64,000 bases of DNA from a bacterium (GTDB taxonomy: Bacteria > Zhuqueibacterota > Zhuqueibacteria > Residuimicrobiales > Oceaniaggregativiventaceae). Shown here one piece after another: positions 22,301 to 29,871 of this stretch (its first letter is position 1; every line of letters begins with the position of its first letter). The position numbers and the translations under genes are program-made. Location of the stretch: positions 177,456-241,455 of the forward strand of contig JAKQNP010000051.1 in the NCBI GenBank assembly GCA_029565675.1, given 5' to 3'. The notes below the pieces were generated by a model that worked only from the letters and a program-made list of their open reading frames with translations, was not told where the DNA came from and did not search any database.

Positions 22301-23100
22301 CTTTTGTTTATGGTGAGACCAAATTCTTCAATGCGCAGGCCACCGATCCGGACGGCGATGAGCTGACCTATACCTGGCGTGCCAACGGTGTTTATGCGGG
22401 CGACTCCAATTCATCGGTGATCTATTTTGCCCCAGGCCACCTGGGAGAACAGGTTTTGGTGGAACTCGTTGTCGATGATGGCAAAAGAACCACCTCAGTT
22501 CGCTGGCATCTGTCGCTGCTGGGGAGTTTTGTCGAACTTTCCCTTTTTGAGACACAGATCGTCGACCATCACATTGCTTTGGTCTGGAAAACCGCTCGCG
22601 AAGAGAACAATTTGGGCTACTTTATTTTGCGCAGCCGCGCCGAGAACGGCCACTACGAACAACTCAATGAGCAACCGATTGCACCTGATCAAACCAGGGA
22701 ATATCGATTTATCGATCCTTCCGCCCGGGCGGGTGAGCAGTGGTATTACAAACTGGTGGATCTGGGAGCAAACGGCGTGCAAAGCGAACATGGGCCGATT
22801 GTCGCGCAATTGCCTTTGCCGACTGAAGTGCGATTGACGCAAAACTATCCCAATCCATTCAATCCACAAACCACCATCTCTTTTGAATTGCCAAAAACAA
22901 TGCGCGTCGCCTTGGCTGTCTTTAACGTCACCGGACAATTCGTCTCTTCTTTATACGAGGGTGAATTGACAGCCGGTTATCACGATGTGGTATGGAACGG
23001 CACCGACCAGCATGGCATCTCTGTGCCATCCGGGGTTTACCTCTATCGCCTTGTCACTCAAGAGCACACCATGACTCGCAAACTCTTGTTGAGCAAATAA
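16321..23100 (+). CDS. Giant secreted protein B, tandem paralogue of protein A with the same architecture
   Basis: AAGGAGATATC RBS before ATG at 16321; N-terminus aligns with protein A (PEGWQISS...PHEGTIQVTIK vs GKGWRART...PPEGTIEVKM); 11 Ig-like units; C-term LTQNYPNPFNPQTTISFEL. Confidence 0.88.
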   Translation: MTRSIRILVLGLFAASVAAWSAPQHTAVLYSDPLLQAGEKEYGLIRTTHNGTFTPEGWQISSRSSQLFIEFADALPHEGTIQVTIKGLMPAITDDWYPFSVWSRRTGEFYASNEVPMSYAMIKTDKKMIDTGVELFKFITCPFYGDTRSWETNYLTFAQIPSFSPNLEYTFKFVWDHQQIYFLINNVEVANSFINRELNVRQIEAFQYLLLGRDEGYGAMPGPIYKNLQILVPESDVKFSDVSQSTGAFIDRSTGGQAAAWADVNGDGLQDLYVTFYEKNNRLFIQNPDGSFSEEAEARSVAYSGTSMAACMADFSGDGAVDLFIADYGQSNKLFINTGNGNFIDRSLTSGISTAATQSVGALAIDVDNDDDLDLFVANNSAAPELYINRGSGIFDVRALPNAPAGAGGRAAAADVNNDGYVDIYYVRRNEPNVLLINDGTGRFSNQATDFNLAATDDFVSPTFLDWDNDGDLDLILTARETTAAPIPKIRFFENQGAMGFADRSETMNIQFWSYGAIPGDYNNDSWVDFYLPARRPYEPGRLYLNNQNGTFSLADGSGLEKIYADGRGGAAADFDDDGRLDLFVTSMGGTVDSKEYGRNYLLQNSSDASSNYLSVAIFDSTNHLNGLGAKVYVYRAGQLNAGTAALLGYREIQPWQGYQSQMSLEQHFGLGSEKAADVRVRLPNGQEMIRTYVSANTKLVIQPDMKVPYRQLLVKGDLQRAKVGEFLADSLTVRVVSQSNEAVSGRAVRFKVLKGGATLNGDFLNEVVVNTDQHGLARAKVKLGSVPGENNTAIEISSLNDQNIDLVNSPMQVTASTDVGNPYRLVLISGNEQTASIGQMCEAPLVVQVQDRFENPIPNHRVVFQVISGGGSINSGVAQIEVLSGPSGQAQVNWRLGPTVGGQQLQARSEFQSQALQNSPIAFQATATQPSLRLSIYSGNYQTGTVNHPLDQAFIVKVTNLQGAELANEPVLFSVVQGNGRFSGNSQITVLTNPSGLASTTATLGFTAGDTNQVFHATVAGAQGSPAVFKATALPANPAQIEEIGGNRQTGQAGALLANDFTVRVMDGFGNPISAYEVLFVVNQGQGTLNGASQARIQTDQTGVARVRYRLGSVVGNETVFARADGLQDSPIIFTAVVLPGNPNRLNKISGDNQRGDVGQVLPMPFVVSVSDTFGNPLLNQPVVFSVTRGDGRINSAVDYSTLTDLNGQASARLTMGTTEVINEVTVQSSYENRPLINSPMIFRATTGPGTPDSLVYVSGNYQLGRVNTALPQPFVVRITDANGIPVEGQDVEFEAISSGAHFSGQSKRTVKSNADGLAQIIASIGTEIGDNRYTYEVRAYRIEGMQKIRLNGNPDFPIIFTASGRLSTGTQVVNATANSNNLVGTVGTFLQDTLKVRVLDKLGLPAAGQPVVFRVIEGSSLFEGDYTSRTVLSGVDGTAAVRVKLSVRPGISRIRVTANDGVVDLQNTPLEFRVTSVIGAPTAQNSTLTADSTAVANGIQVANVKVTLKDTYGNPVPGKTVNLFTHGLDVTVLKPGQPTDADGIANASIASIRAGWVQVWSQVDGKVLPADTARIRFTSGPPTQVVTFGSGKVGEMGRLLADSVGVVVKDQFANPVSGVTVGFRVIAGNGSLVETGPFVTNNLGVAYVHWILGTPGEQVIEVAVPGVIAQPRTISAVALAAAPASITSAGGNQQIGLVNQTLADSFRVIVRDRDARPIPGILVQFAVNQGEGSFLPNSAVMTNISGQAAVLFRAGTSAGMHVITASVNGLTQKVQFNCVVQQQPEIALEYVAGNGQSARPNRVLNSLLQVYAKDAFSRPLVGVQVEFAVIAGGGSIVENQPATTDGNGLVSATWRMGTGGEQRVQARPYGLGGTPVEFVAQLLNSAPILQLPADTTIESGQLLAFTVLATDPDGDAIFLGARNLPAGAYFDSTYSRNFSWQPSREQAGTHLLKFIASDEYGATTQVDFQVIVQSTNRPPMILSYEPADTVLTFVYGETKFFNAQATDPDGDELTYTWRANGVYAGDSNSSVIYFAPGHLGEQVLVELVVDDGKRTTSVRWHLSLLGSFVELSLFETQIVDHHIALVWKTAREENNLGYFILRSRAENGHYEQLNEQPIAPDQTREYRFIDPSARAGEQWYYKLVDLGANGVQSEHGPIVAQLPLPTEVRLTQNYPNPFNPQTTISFELPKTMRVALAVFNVTGQFVSSLYEGELTAGYHDVVWNGTDQHGISVPSGVYLYRLVTQEHTMTRKLLLSK

Positions 23101-23127
23101 GCTGCAAAAGCCATCGCGCCGCGTTAC

Positions 23128-23165
23128 AGGCCTGCACCACCAGGGTGCAGGCCTCTTTTTTTTTG
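23128..23165 (+). terminator. Intrinsic terminator after giant gene B
   Basis: AGGCCTGCACC (23128-23138) / GGTGCAGGCCT (23144-23154), 5-nt loop, then CTTTTTTTTT. Confidence 0.92.
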
Positions 23166-23189
23166 TTGTGAAAATCCCACAACATCCTC

Positions 23190-23218
23190 TTGATTCACAA
23201 AGGGCAAATCGTTATACT
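23190..23218 (+). promoter_or_regulatory. Putative sigma70-type promoter for TPR lipoprotein
   Basis: TTGATT - 17 nt - TATACT. Confidence 0.5.
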
Positions 23219-23341
23219 CTGTTGTTGGTGCTTTTTATCGCCTTCATTCTTGCATGATCGAATTTGCAAGTAGTGGTTGAACACTAGAAAATCCACATTT
23301 TCGCTGCGGCAGATCATAAAGCGTTTTTTTGAGGATGGGGT

Positions 23342-25570
23342 ATGCGCCTAATTTGGCTGACCTTGCTGTTGATGATCATGGTATGGGGGTGCGCGGGCAA
23401 TCGCCAGAGCACAGATGAGCAAATCGAGGCGATGTTGGCCAGTTCAGCTTCATATTATGCGAAAAGGGCGTCGTCGTATGCCGACAGCAGTCAATATGAG
23501 CAAGCGGTGCACAATTATCTCAAAGCGATTGACATCTTGCCCTATGAACCGGCTTATTACAACAATCTCGGAGTGGCCTATTATCACCTCGACAAGCTGG
23601 ACTCGGCCCTGGCGGCTTATCAGACCGCTTTGCGCTTGCGACCAAAATACGGCCAGGTGCTGATCAATGTGGCCAATATCTATCTTAAGAAAAAAAATTA
23701 CAATTACGCCGCTGCTGCGGCTGATGCCGCAATCGAATCTGAACCTGGGATGGCCGCTGCATATGCGGTTAGGGCAGCGATTTTCACCGAGCTCAAACTT
23801 TTCGATTCCGCCATTGAATACTACCAACGCGCACTGAAAACTGCGCCGAATGATCCCTCTTACCGCACCAACCTGGGGGTGCTCTATTACAGGAAAGGAT
23901 TGACGAACGAAGCCATCCGACAATTCGAAGGAGCCATTGCAATCGACTCGACCCTGTCTGCGGCTTATTTCAATCTCGGCAATGCTTACGCCCGTCGCTG
24001 TCTTCTCGATGAGGCCATTCTCCAATACCAGCTCGCCTTGCGCTATGATCCGAAACTGATCGGTGCCTACAACAACATGGGATTGGTTCTGATGGGGCAA
24101 GCGAGGTATGCAGAGGCGGTGCAAAACCTCATGGACGCTTTGGATTTGCAGGACAAAAATCTTTCAGCCATTCATTTCAATCTTTCCATTGCCTATGAAC
24201 ATCTGGATTCCATCGAGGCTGCTCGTGTGCAGATCGAAAAGGCTCTCGAACTGGAGCCGGATGGTGCGCTCTTTCTTGTGCAGAAAGGCAATATCTACTT
24301 GCGTTTGCAGGAACGCGCCGCAGCGATCAATGCTTTTGACCGAGCGATCGAATTGGATTCTTCATTGGTGGTGGGTTTTAACAATCTGGGAAATGCATGG
24401 TTGCCGTTGGAGGCCGAACGAGCAGAAATGGCCTATGAAAAAGCCATGCAGATCTTTCCCGAATACCTGGAAAAACGCTATTTCATCGCCAACCAATATT
24501 TGGAGGAGGGGTTAACTGACTTGCTGGGCGCCTGTCAATCCCCTCGCCAGGTACTGAGCCATTATGCCAAGATTTATGCCAACCTGGGTAAAACTTATTT
24601 GCAGGTTGGCAAGCTAGAAAAGGCCAGAGAAAGGCTGGAACAGGCCCTCCAAATCGATCCTGCACTGATCGACAGTTGGCAAACTCTGGCGGTGGTTTAT
24701 CAGCGTCAGGGCTCGCCGCAGGCTGCCCGACAGGCTATGGCGGAAAAGCACTACCAAACTGCGCGGGCTGCTGCAGCACAACAGCAGTATGCGGTCGCTG
24801 TTGCAGAATGCCAGGACGCCGTTGACTATCGTCCGGACCATGCGGCGGCTTACGCCTTGCTCGGCGACCTATGGACCCGTATGGGAAAGCAGCAGGATGG
24901 CGATGCAGCGTTTGCCCGTGCGTTCAGGCTCGCTCCCGACGATTCGCAGGTTTTGATCCACAAAGCGAACGCTTTGCTTGGACAGCAGCGCTGGCAAGAA
25001 GCGCAGAGTCTTTTTGTGCAGGCCCTTGAACGACAGCCGGATTCACGGGAAGCGTTGGAAAAACTCGTGGGTTTGTTGCAGAGGCAGGGCGATGATCAAG
25101 CCACCGCGCCGTATCGGGCTCGCCTTAATTATCTGCAGGGACAGGATATGCAGTTCGCGGGACTATGGGATCAGGCCTATGAAGCTTTCCGCACAGCAGC
25201 CGAACTCGCTCCGAATGTTGCAGACTATTTGGCCGCGCAAGGTTATTTGCTGGCCCAAAAACATCTAAATCTGGAGGCTGTTCAAGTGCTGCAAGCGGCT
25301 TTGGTGTTGGACCCGCGCAACAGCACTGCTCTCTATGGTCTGGGAGTGGTCTACGGCGATCAAAAGGAATTCGATCTGGCGGTGGAAGCCTTGAAAAAAG
25401 CCATTGCTGCAAAAACTGATTTTTCGAAGGCGTATTATGCGTTAGCTGTAAATTATTATTTTAAAAAAGAATATGAGCTTGCCTGGCAAAATATAGAAAA
25501 AGCGGAAAGCCTGGGAGAGGTGATTCGCTCCGATTTTATCAAAGCTTTGGATGCTGCTCGCAGGCCATGA
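23342..25570 (+). CDS. TPR-repeat lipoprotein (742 aa)
   Basis: Lipobox-like MVWGC at N-terminus; many TPR units (e.g. AYYNNLGVAYYHLDKLDSALAAYQTALRLRP). Confidence 0.9.
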   Translation: MRLIWLTLLLMIMVWGCAGNRQSTDEQIEAMLASSASYYAKRASSYADSSQYEQAVHNYLKAIDILPYEPAYYNNLGVAYYHLDKLDSALAAYQTALRLRPKYGQVLINVANIYLKKKNYNYAAAAADAAIESEPGMAAAYAVRAAIFTELKLFDSAIEYYQRALKTAPNDPSYRTNLGVLYYRKGLTNEAIRQFEGAIAIDSTLSAAYFNLGNAYARRCLLDEAILQYQLALRYDPKLIGAYNNMGLVLMGQARYAEAVQNLMDALDLQDKNLSAIHFNLSIAYEHLDSIEAARVQIEKALELEPDGALFLVQKGNIYLRLQERAAAINAFDRAIELDSSLVVGFNNLGNAWLPLEAERAEMAYEKAMQIFPEYLEKRYFIANQYLEEGLTDLLGACQSPRQVLSHYAKIYANLGKTYLQVGKLEKARERLEQALQIDPALIDSWQTLAVVYQRQGSPQAARQAMAEKHYQTARAAAAQQQYAVAVAECQDAVDYRPDHAAAYALLGDLWTRMGKQQDGDAAFARAFRLAPDDSQVLIHKANALLGQQRWQEAQSLFVQALERQPDSREALEKLVGLLQRQGDDQATAPYRARLNYLQGQDMQFAGLWDQAYEAFRTAAELAPNVADYLAAQGYLLAQKHLNLEAVQVLQAALVLDPRNSTALYGLGVVYGDQKEFDLAVEALKKAIAAKTDFSKAYYALAVNYYFKKEYELAWQNIEKAESLGEVIRSDFIKALDAARRP

Positions 25571-25596
25571 ATCCGCTGTTCTGGCTTGGCACAGGT

Positions 25597-26739
25597 TTAT
25601 ACAAGTCCCAATTCGTCTACGATGGCAATAAAAGTGCCGATCGTCCATCCCCAAACCGGTTTGTTCTGTATGCCGGCAGGCGTATCACAGCGGCGTTCGA
25701 CAACGTTGTACCATTCCCAGAATTCGCCGGTCTTTTCATACACTTCTGCGACCATGCTCAGCCAATTGTTGCCGATGTCGGCGGCGTCCTCCAGAAAATC
25801 GTAATCCATCATGCCTTTGAGAATCAGGTAAACATAGGGTGCATAGCCCAGGGGATAGTTCCACGACCGATTGGAGTATCCATAATCCTGATCGGTGCAG
25901 CTGAGCCCGCCCGGCTGGAAAAAGAGGGCGATTTTTTTAACCATCTTTTCCGCTCGCGCGCTGTCGACCATTTCGACAAAAAGCGGCATAAAACTGGCAA
26001 GCGATTTGATGGGACTGGTCGTTTTTTCGCCAAAATTGTTGTCGAAGTAGAAGCTTTGCTGGTTATCCCAGCAAATTTCGATCATTTTTTTCAGTTTTTC
26101 GGCTTTTTTGAGCCAAGTCGGATCGCCTTGCCCATCGGCTTCAATCTGCAGGTCGTGGATCAGCAGCGCATTGCGATAGAGCAGAGCGTTGAGATCGATG
26201 GGATCGATTTCAACGGAATGTTGAAATCGAGGTGAATCGATCCATAACGATTCGGCCATGGTCAGACGTCTGGCTGTTTCGGTATCTGTTGCATGGCTTT
26301 TAAATCGATACAGTCCTGAAGACGAACGGTGTGGTGCTTCAGTCCAAAAATGATATTCATCGATAACGGTCGGCAGCACTCTGCGCAGCCACTCCTTATC
26401 GCCGGTCGAGCGATAGACGTCGCGGACCATCCATGGCAAAAACGGCAGTTCTGAATGATCGCTTTTGTCTTTGCGATTGGATGCAGGGATGTAGCCGAAT
26501 CGGCTGAAAAGCGACAAAAGATTCTCCACATTATAGCGGGCCATTTCGATCTGTTTGAGGTGCAACAGTCCAAGGTTGATAAAAAAGGTGTCTGCATACG
26601 ATTGGGTGCCATCTTTGCTGGAAGCGATATAGGGATAGGGCAAGCTGAGCAGGTTTTCGGTCTCTTGGGGAACTTCGAAGATGAATTCATTCAGTTTTGC
26701 CTGCATTTTGGGAAACAGATCGCGATAATGGTTAGACAT
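25597..26739 (-). CDS. Trehalase-like (alpha/alpha)6 barrel glycoside hydrolase (GH37/GH63-like)
   Basis: DTFFINLGLLHLKQIEMARYNVENLLSLFSRFGYIPASNR resembles the trehalase family; GGAGAGG upstream of ATG at 26739. Confidence 0.65.
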   Translation of the reverse strand: MSNHYRDLFPKMQAKLNEFIFEVPQETENLLSLPYPYIASSKDGTQSYADTFFINLGLLHLKQIEMARYNVENLLSLFSRFGYIPASNRKDKSDHSELPFLPWMVRDVYRSTGDKEWLRRVLPTVIDEYHFWTEAPHRSSSGLYRFKSHATDTETARRLTMAESLWIDSPRFQHSVEIDPIDLNALLYRNALLIHDLQIEADGQGDPTWLKKAEKLKKMIEICWDNQQSFYFDNNFGEKTTSPIKSLASFMPLFVEMVDSARAEKMVKKIALFFQPGGLSCTDQDYGYSNRSWNYPLGYAPYVYLILKGMMDYDFLEDAADIGNNWLSMVAEVYEKTGEFWEWYNVVERRCDTPAGIQNKPVWGWTIGTFIAIVDELGLV

Positions 26740-27127
26740 GATTATCCTCTCCAATTAGACTGCTTATGGAAATTGCGGAAATGGTTTGCATAGCATGGCC
26801 GATCGATCTGTTGGCCGCCACCGTTGTGGTTGATTGCGGGTGAAGCAAACGCGGCATATTCAGCAGAGCATCGCGTTGCCGGGTTGGTGCCGAAAGGACA
26901 GGCGATAAAAAAACAGACCTGCGGTTGAGTGATGACTGCATGAGTGGGTAGACCCGAATTTTTGCTGTTTTTCCAGATCTTTTCAGGCGTTCGGTTTGCC
27001 TGATTTCACCGGATGGAAGGAAAAAGGCAACGCCATCTGACCGTGAGCCAAGAATTTATCGGATTTGTTTAAGGCGGATCATCCCTGTAAGCAAAGTAAT
27101 CGCCCTTTTGGACAAAAGCAAGCGAAT

Positions 27128-27976
27128 TTACCAGCCGCGGGAAAAAAAAGCTTTCAGCAAGGGCGAAAGCAATCTGATGCGCATGCGTGTTTTCGAATAG
27201 GCTTCTGGCGCTATTGACCGAACAACTTTTAGATAGCTTTCGATATAGGCGGTCAGCTGGTCGCTGTTGCGCGGCATTATTTCCAGCGCTATATAGCCAG
27301 TGTAGCGCTGTTGTTGCAAGGCAGCCAGAAGAGGGTCGATCGGCAGCTCACCACCACCAACGCCAAAGGGCCAGTGTTCATCATGCTTTTTCGAGCAATC
27401 GGAGAGATGCACCAAACCAACGTCGGTATGGTTTTTCTGCCAGAGTATCACCGGATCTTCACCCTGGATATAGTAGTGCGCTGCATCAAAGCATTGGCGG
27501 ATCACCTGGTTTCCCAGAGCTGCTCGAATCCTCTGCAGATCGCGTTGATGGAGGTCTCTTGTATTTGTTGCAATATTTTCAATAAATATCGGCATGTTCA
27601 ACCGCGAGAGATTTTGGCACAAAAAGGCCAGGGCGCGATCTCGGTCAACACAATCCGCTTCCGGCGGATGCGCAACCACATATTGTAAATTCAAATCACG
27701 CTGATGGCGATTCAAAATCTCGATCATGCGATCGATTTTTTTTACTTGCTCGGATTGCGTGAAATCCCAGCCGTTTACCTCTTGGATCGGCAAGTGAAAT
27801 CCGGTTTGTAGGTTGCGGGTGTGTTTTTTGATCTGTTCGATCTCGTACAGACATTCTTCCGCCAGCTCAAAGAACTGCACGCCCAAAGCTTTTAAACCGG
27901 CCAAAATCAGGGATGGACGATACCCTCGAAAGGGTTGGATGGTAAAGCCAATTCTATTGTTTCCGTTTTTTTGCAT
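27128..27976 (-). CDS. Sugar phosphate isomerase/epimerase-like TIM-barrel protein (AP endonuclease family 2)
   Basis: IGFTIQPFRGY...LGVQFFELAEE...HLPIQEVNGWDF...FIENIATNTRDL...IALEIMPRNSDQL. Confidence 0.7.
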   Translation of the reverse strand: MQKNGNNRIGFTIQPFRGYRPSLILAGLKALGVQFFELAEECLYEIEQIKKHTRNLQTGFHLPIQEVNGWDFTQSEQVKKIDRMIEILNRHQRDLNLQYVVAHPPEADCVDRDRALAFLCQNLSRLNMPIFIENIATNTRDLHQRDLQRIRAALGNQVIRQCFDAAHYYIQGEDPVILWQKNHTDVGLVHLSDCSKKHDEHWPFGVGGGELPIDPLLAALQQQRYTGYIALEIMPRNSDQLTAYIESYLKVVRSIAPEAYSKTRMRIRLLSPLLKAFFSRGW

Positions 27977-28091
27977 AGGGTTTCCAGTGATGTCAATGGT
28001 GAGACCAACCGTCGATGAAAATCTGCGGCAAGCGAATTCTGCGAATGCTCGAGGCCGCCGATTTTTGCTTCTCGATTGATCGAATTTGCCT

Positions 28092-28526
28092 TCAAACTGC
28101 CGACAAATTCGTGTAGATTAAAAATAGCCAATTGAGCAAAAACAGCAACAACAACAACCAATACCATTGCGCGCTGCGCTTTGGAGAAATGTTCAGAACC
28201 AAAGTGCGGCCGCTGATGAGAGTTGTCAATGAAGCGACTCCCCACAATCCGAGAACAACAAACAAGATGGCAAAAAAGGGGTTGGCCAAAAAGGCCGGCT
28301 TTAGCGCAAACCGGCTCAGGTGGGTTGCGGCATGTGTCGCTCCACATGAGGGGCAGGGGATTCCGAATTGTTGGCGAAACAAACAGGGTGGCATCGCTCG
28401 CAGCACGCCCGGGAAAAACCGCAGAAGTATAAAGCCGGCGAGACATACTGTCAAAACGGCCAAACCAGGAATCGCCGCACGAGGGGCTTGTTTTTTATAG
28501 CCAATCGAGCGCCACAGAGGTTTCAT
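28092..28526 (-). CDS. DUF2752-type membrane protein
   Basis: CLFRQQFGIPCPSCGATHAATHLSRFALKPAFLANPFF (C-P-x-C-G-x-T...NP signature) with TM segments. Confidence 0.75.
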   Translation of the reverse strand: MKPLWRSIGYKKQAPRAAIPGLAVLTVCLAGFILLRFFPGVLRAMPPCLFRQQFGIPCPSCGATHAATHLSRFALKPAFLANPFFAILFVVLGLWGVASLTTLISGRTLVLNISPKRSAQWYWLLLLLFLLNWLFLIYTNLSAV

Positions 28527-28594
28527 TTATTTTACCATATCAGCGAAAAATTGCGATCCTTGGTCAATACACAGAATCCGGGATTCAATTTCTA

Positions 28595-28623
28595 TTGACA
28601 TTGCATGCTTATTTTATTATAAT
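28595..28623 (+). promoter_or_regulatory. Full-consensus sigma70 promoter upstream of asd-lysC
   Basis: TTGACA (28595-28600) - 17 nt - TATAAT (28618-28623). Confidence 0.85.
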
Positions 28624-28736
28624 AATTTTTATTATTTATTACAAGTTGGATTCTTTCGCTGCTCGGCGTTTTTCTGCAGCACTGTTTTGCGCGCCGCTGA
28701 GGCTGGGTCTTTTTTGGCAATGCAAGTTCGACAGAT

Positions 28737-28773
28737 GTCCACTGTTCAGGGACAACAGTGGGCTTTTTTTATA
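28737..28773 (+). terminator. Intrinsic terminator inside the asd leader (candidate attenuator)
   Basis: GTCCACTGTT (28737-28746) / AACAGTGGGC (28754-28763), 7-nt loop, followed by TTTTTTTATAT; lies between the promoter and the asd ATG, with no upstream co-directional gene. Confidence 0.75.
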
Positions 28774-28815
28774 TCGGTCCCATGGCCTAATTGTTTCTGT
28801 TTCAGGTAAAATTAG

Positions 28816-29871
28816 ATGACAAAACTACCCTGTGCCGTGTTGGGGGCGACCGGTGTGGTTGGACAATATTTTTTGGCTCTCTTGGCCGATCACCCCGAAT
28901 TTCAAGTGCAGAAAGTGTGTGCAAGCGAATCCCGCACCGGCCGACGCATCGCCGATGTTCCTCGCCTGATCGACGCTGATCTCTCTGCTCTGGGCGATCT
29001 GGAATTTTCTCCCCTGGATATGGTTTCCTTGGCCGATGCAGGTATCCGGGTGGTTTTTTCTGCTTTGCCTGCTGACGTCTCTAAACAGATCGAACCACAG
29101 GCCGCGCAAGCCGGACTGTGCGTTTTTTCCAATGCCAGCGCTTTTCGCATGGCCCCGCAGGTGCCCATTCTCATTCCGGAGGTCAATGCCGATCAGCTGG
29201 CCCTGGTGGAATACCAGCAACGCGACACTTCCGGCTTTATCGTCACCAACGCCAATTGCACCACCACCGGCCTGGCCTTGGCGCTTTTGCCTCTGCGTGC
29301 ACTGGGAATACGACGGGTGATTCTCTCCAGCTACCAGGCGATCAGCGGTGCAGGCTATCCTGGATTATCCGCTCTCGATATTTCCGGCAATGTGATCCCC
29401 TACATCGCAGGCGAAGAGGAAAAAATTGCCCTCGAAAGCGGCAAGATATTTGGCCGCCTGAACGGCGAAACCATCTGTCACGCCGACTGGGAAGTCCAGG
29501 CGCATTGTATTCGAGTTCCCACCCGGGTAGGGCACCTGCTGTCCGTACATGTGGAGATGGAAAAAACGGTTGCTGAATCGCAAATTGTGCAGCTCTATGA
29601 GCACTGCGAGGCGCCTCTTGCTGTGCAGGGGCTGGCAACAGCGCCGCACAAGCCGGTTCTGTTGACCAAAGACCCCTGCCGTCCGCAGCCTCTGCATGAT
29701 GTTCTCGCAGGCACACCGGCACGCGCCCGGGGTATGGCGGTTACGGTTGGCAGGCTGCAGGTCAAAGGCAACGCGGTGCGTTTTGTCGCTCTCGCCAACA
29801 ATCTGATCCGGGGGGCGGCAGGCGGCTCAGTATTGAACGCCGAATTGGCCCACAGAGAGGGCCGTTTATGA
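28816..29871 (+). CDS. asd: Aspartate-semialdehyde dehydrogenase
   Basis: AVLGATGVVGQYFLALL, SNASAFRMAPQVPILIPEVN, FIVTNANCTTTGLALAL; ATGA overlap with lysC. Confidence 0.9.
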   Translation: MTKLPCAVLGATGVVGQYFLALLADHPEFQVQKVCASESRTGRRIADVPRLIDADLSALGDLEFSPLDMVSLADAGIRVVFSALPADVSKQIEPQAAQAGLCVFSNASAFRMAPQVPILIPEVNADQLALVEYQQRDTSGFIVTNANCTTTGLALALLPLRALGIRRVILSSYQAISGAGYPGLSALDISGNVIPYIAGEEEKIALESGKIFGRLNGETICHADWEVQAHCIRVPTRVGHLLSVHVEMEKTVAESQIVQLYEHCEAPLAVQGLATAPHKPVLLTKDPCRPQPLHDVLAGTPARARGMAVTVGRLQVKGNAVRFVALANNLIRGAAGGSVLNAELAHREGRL

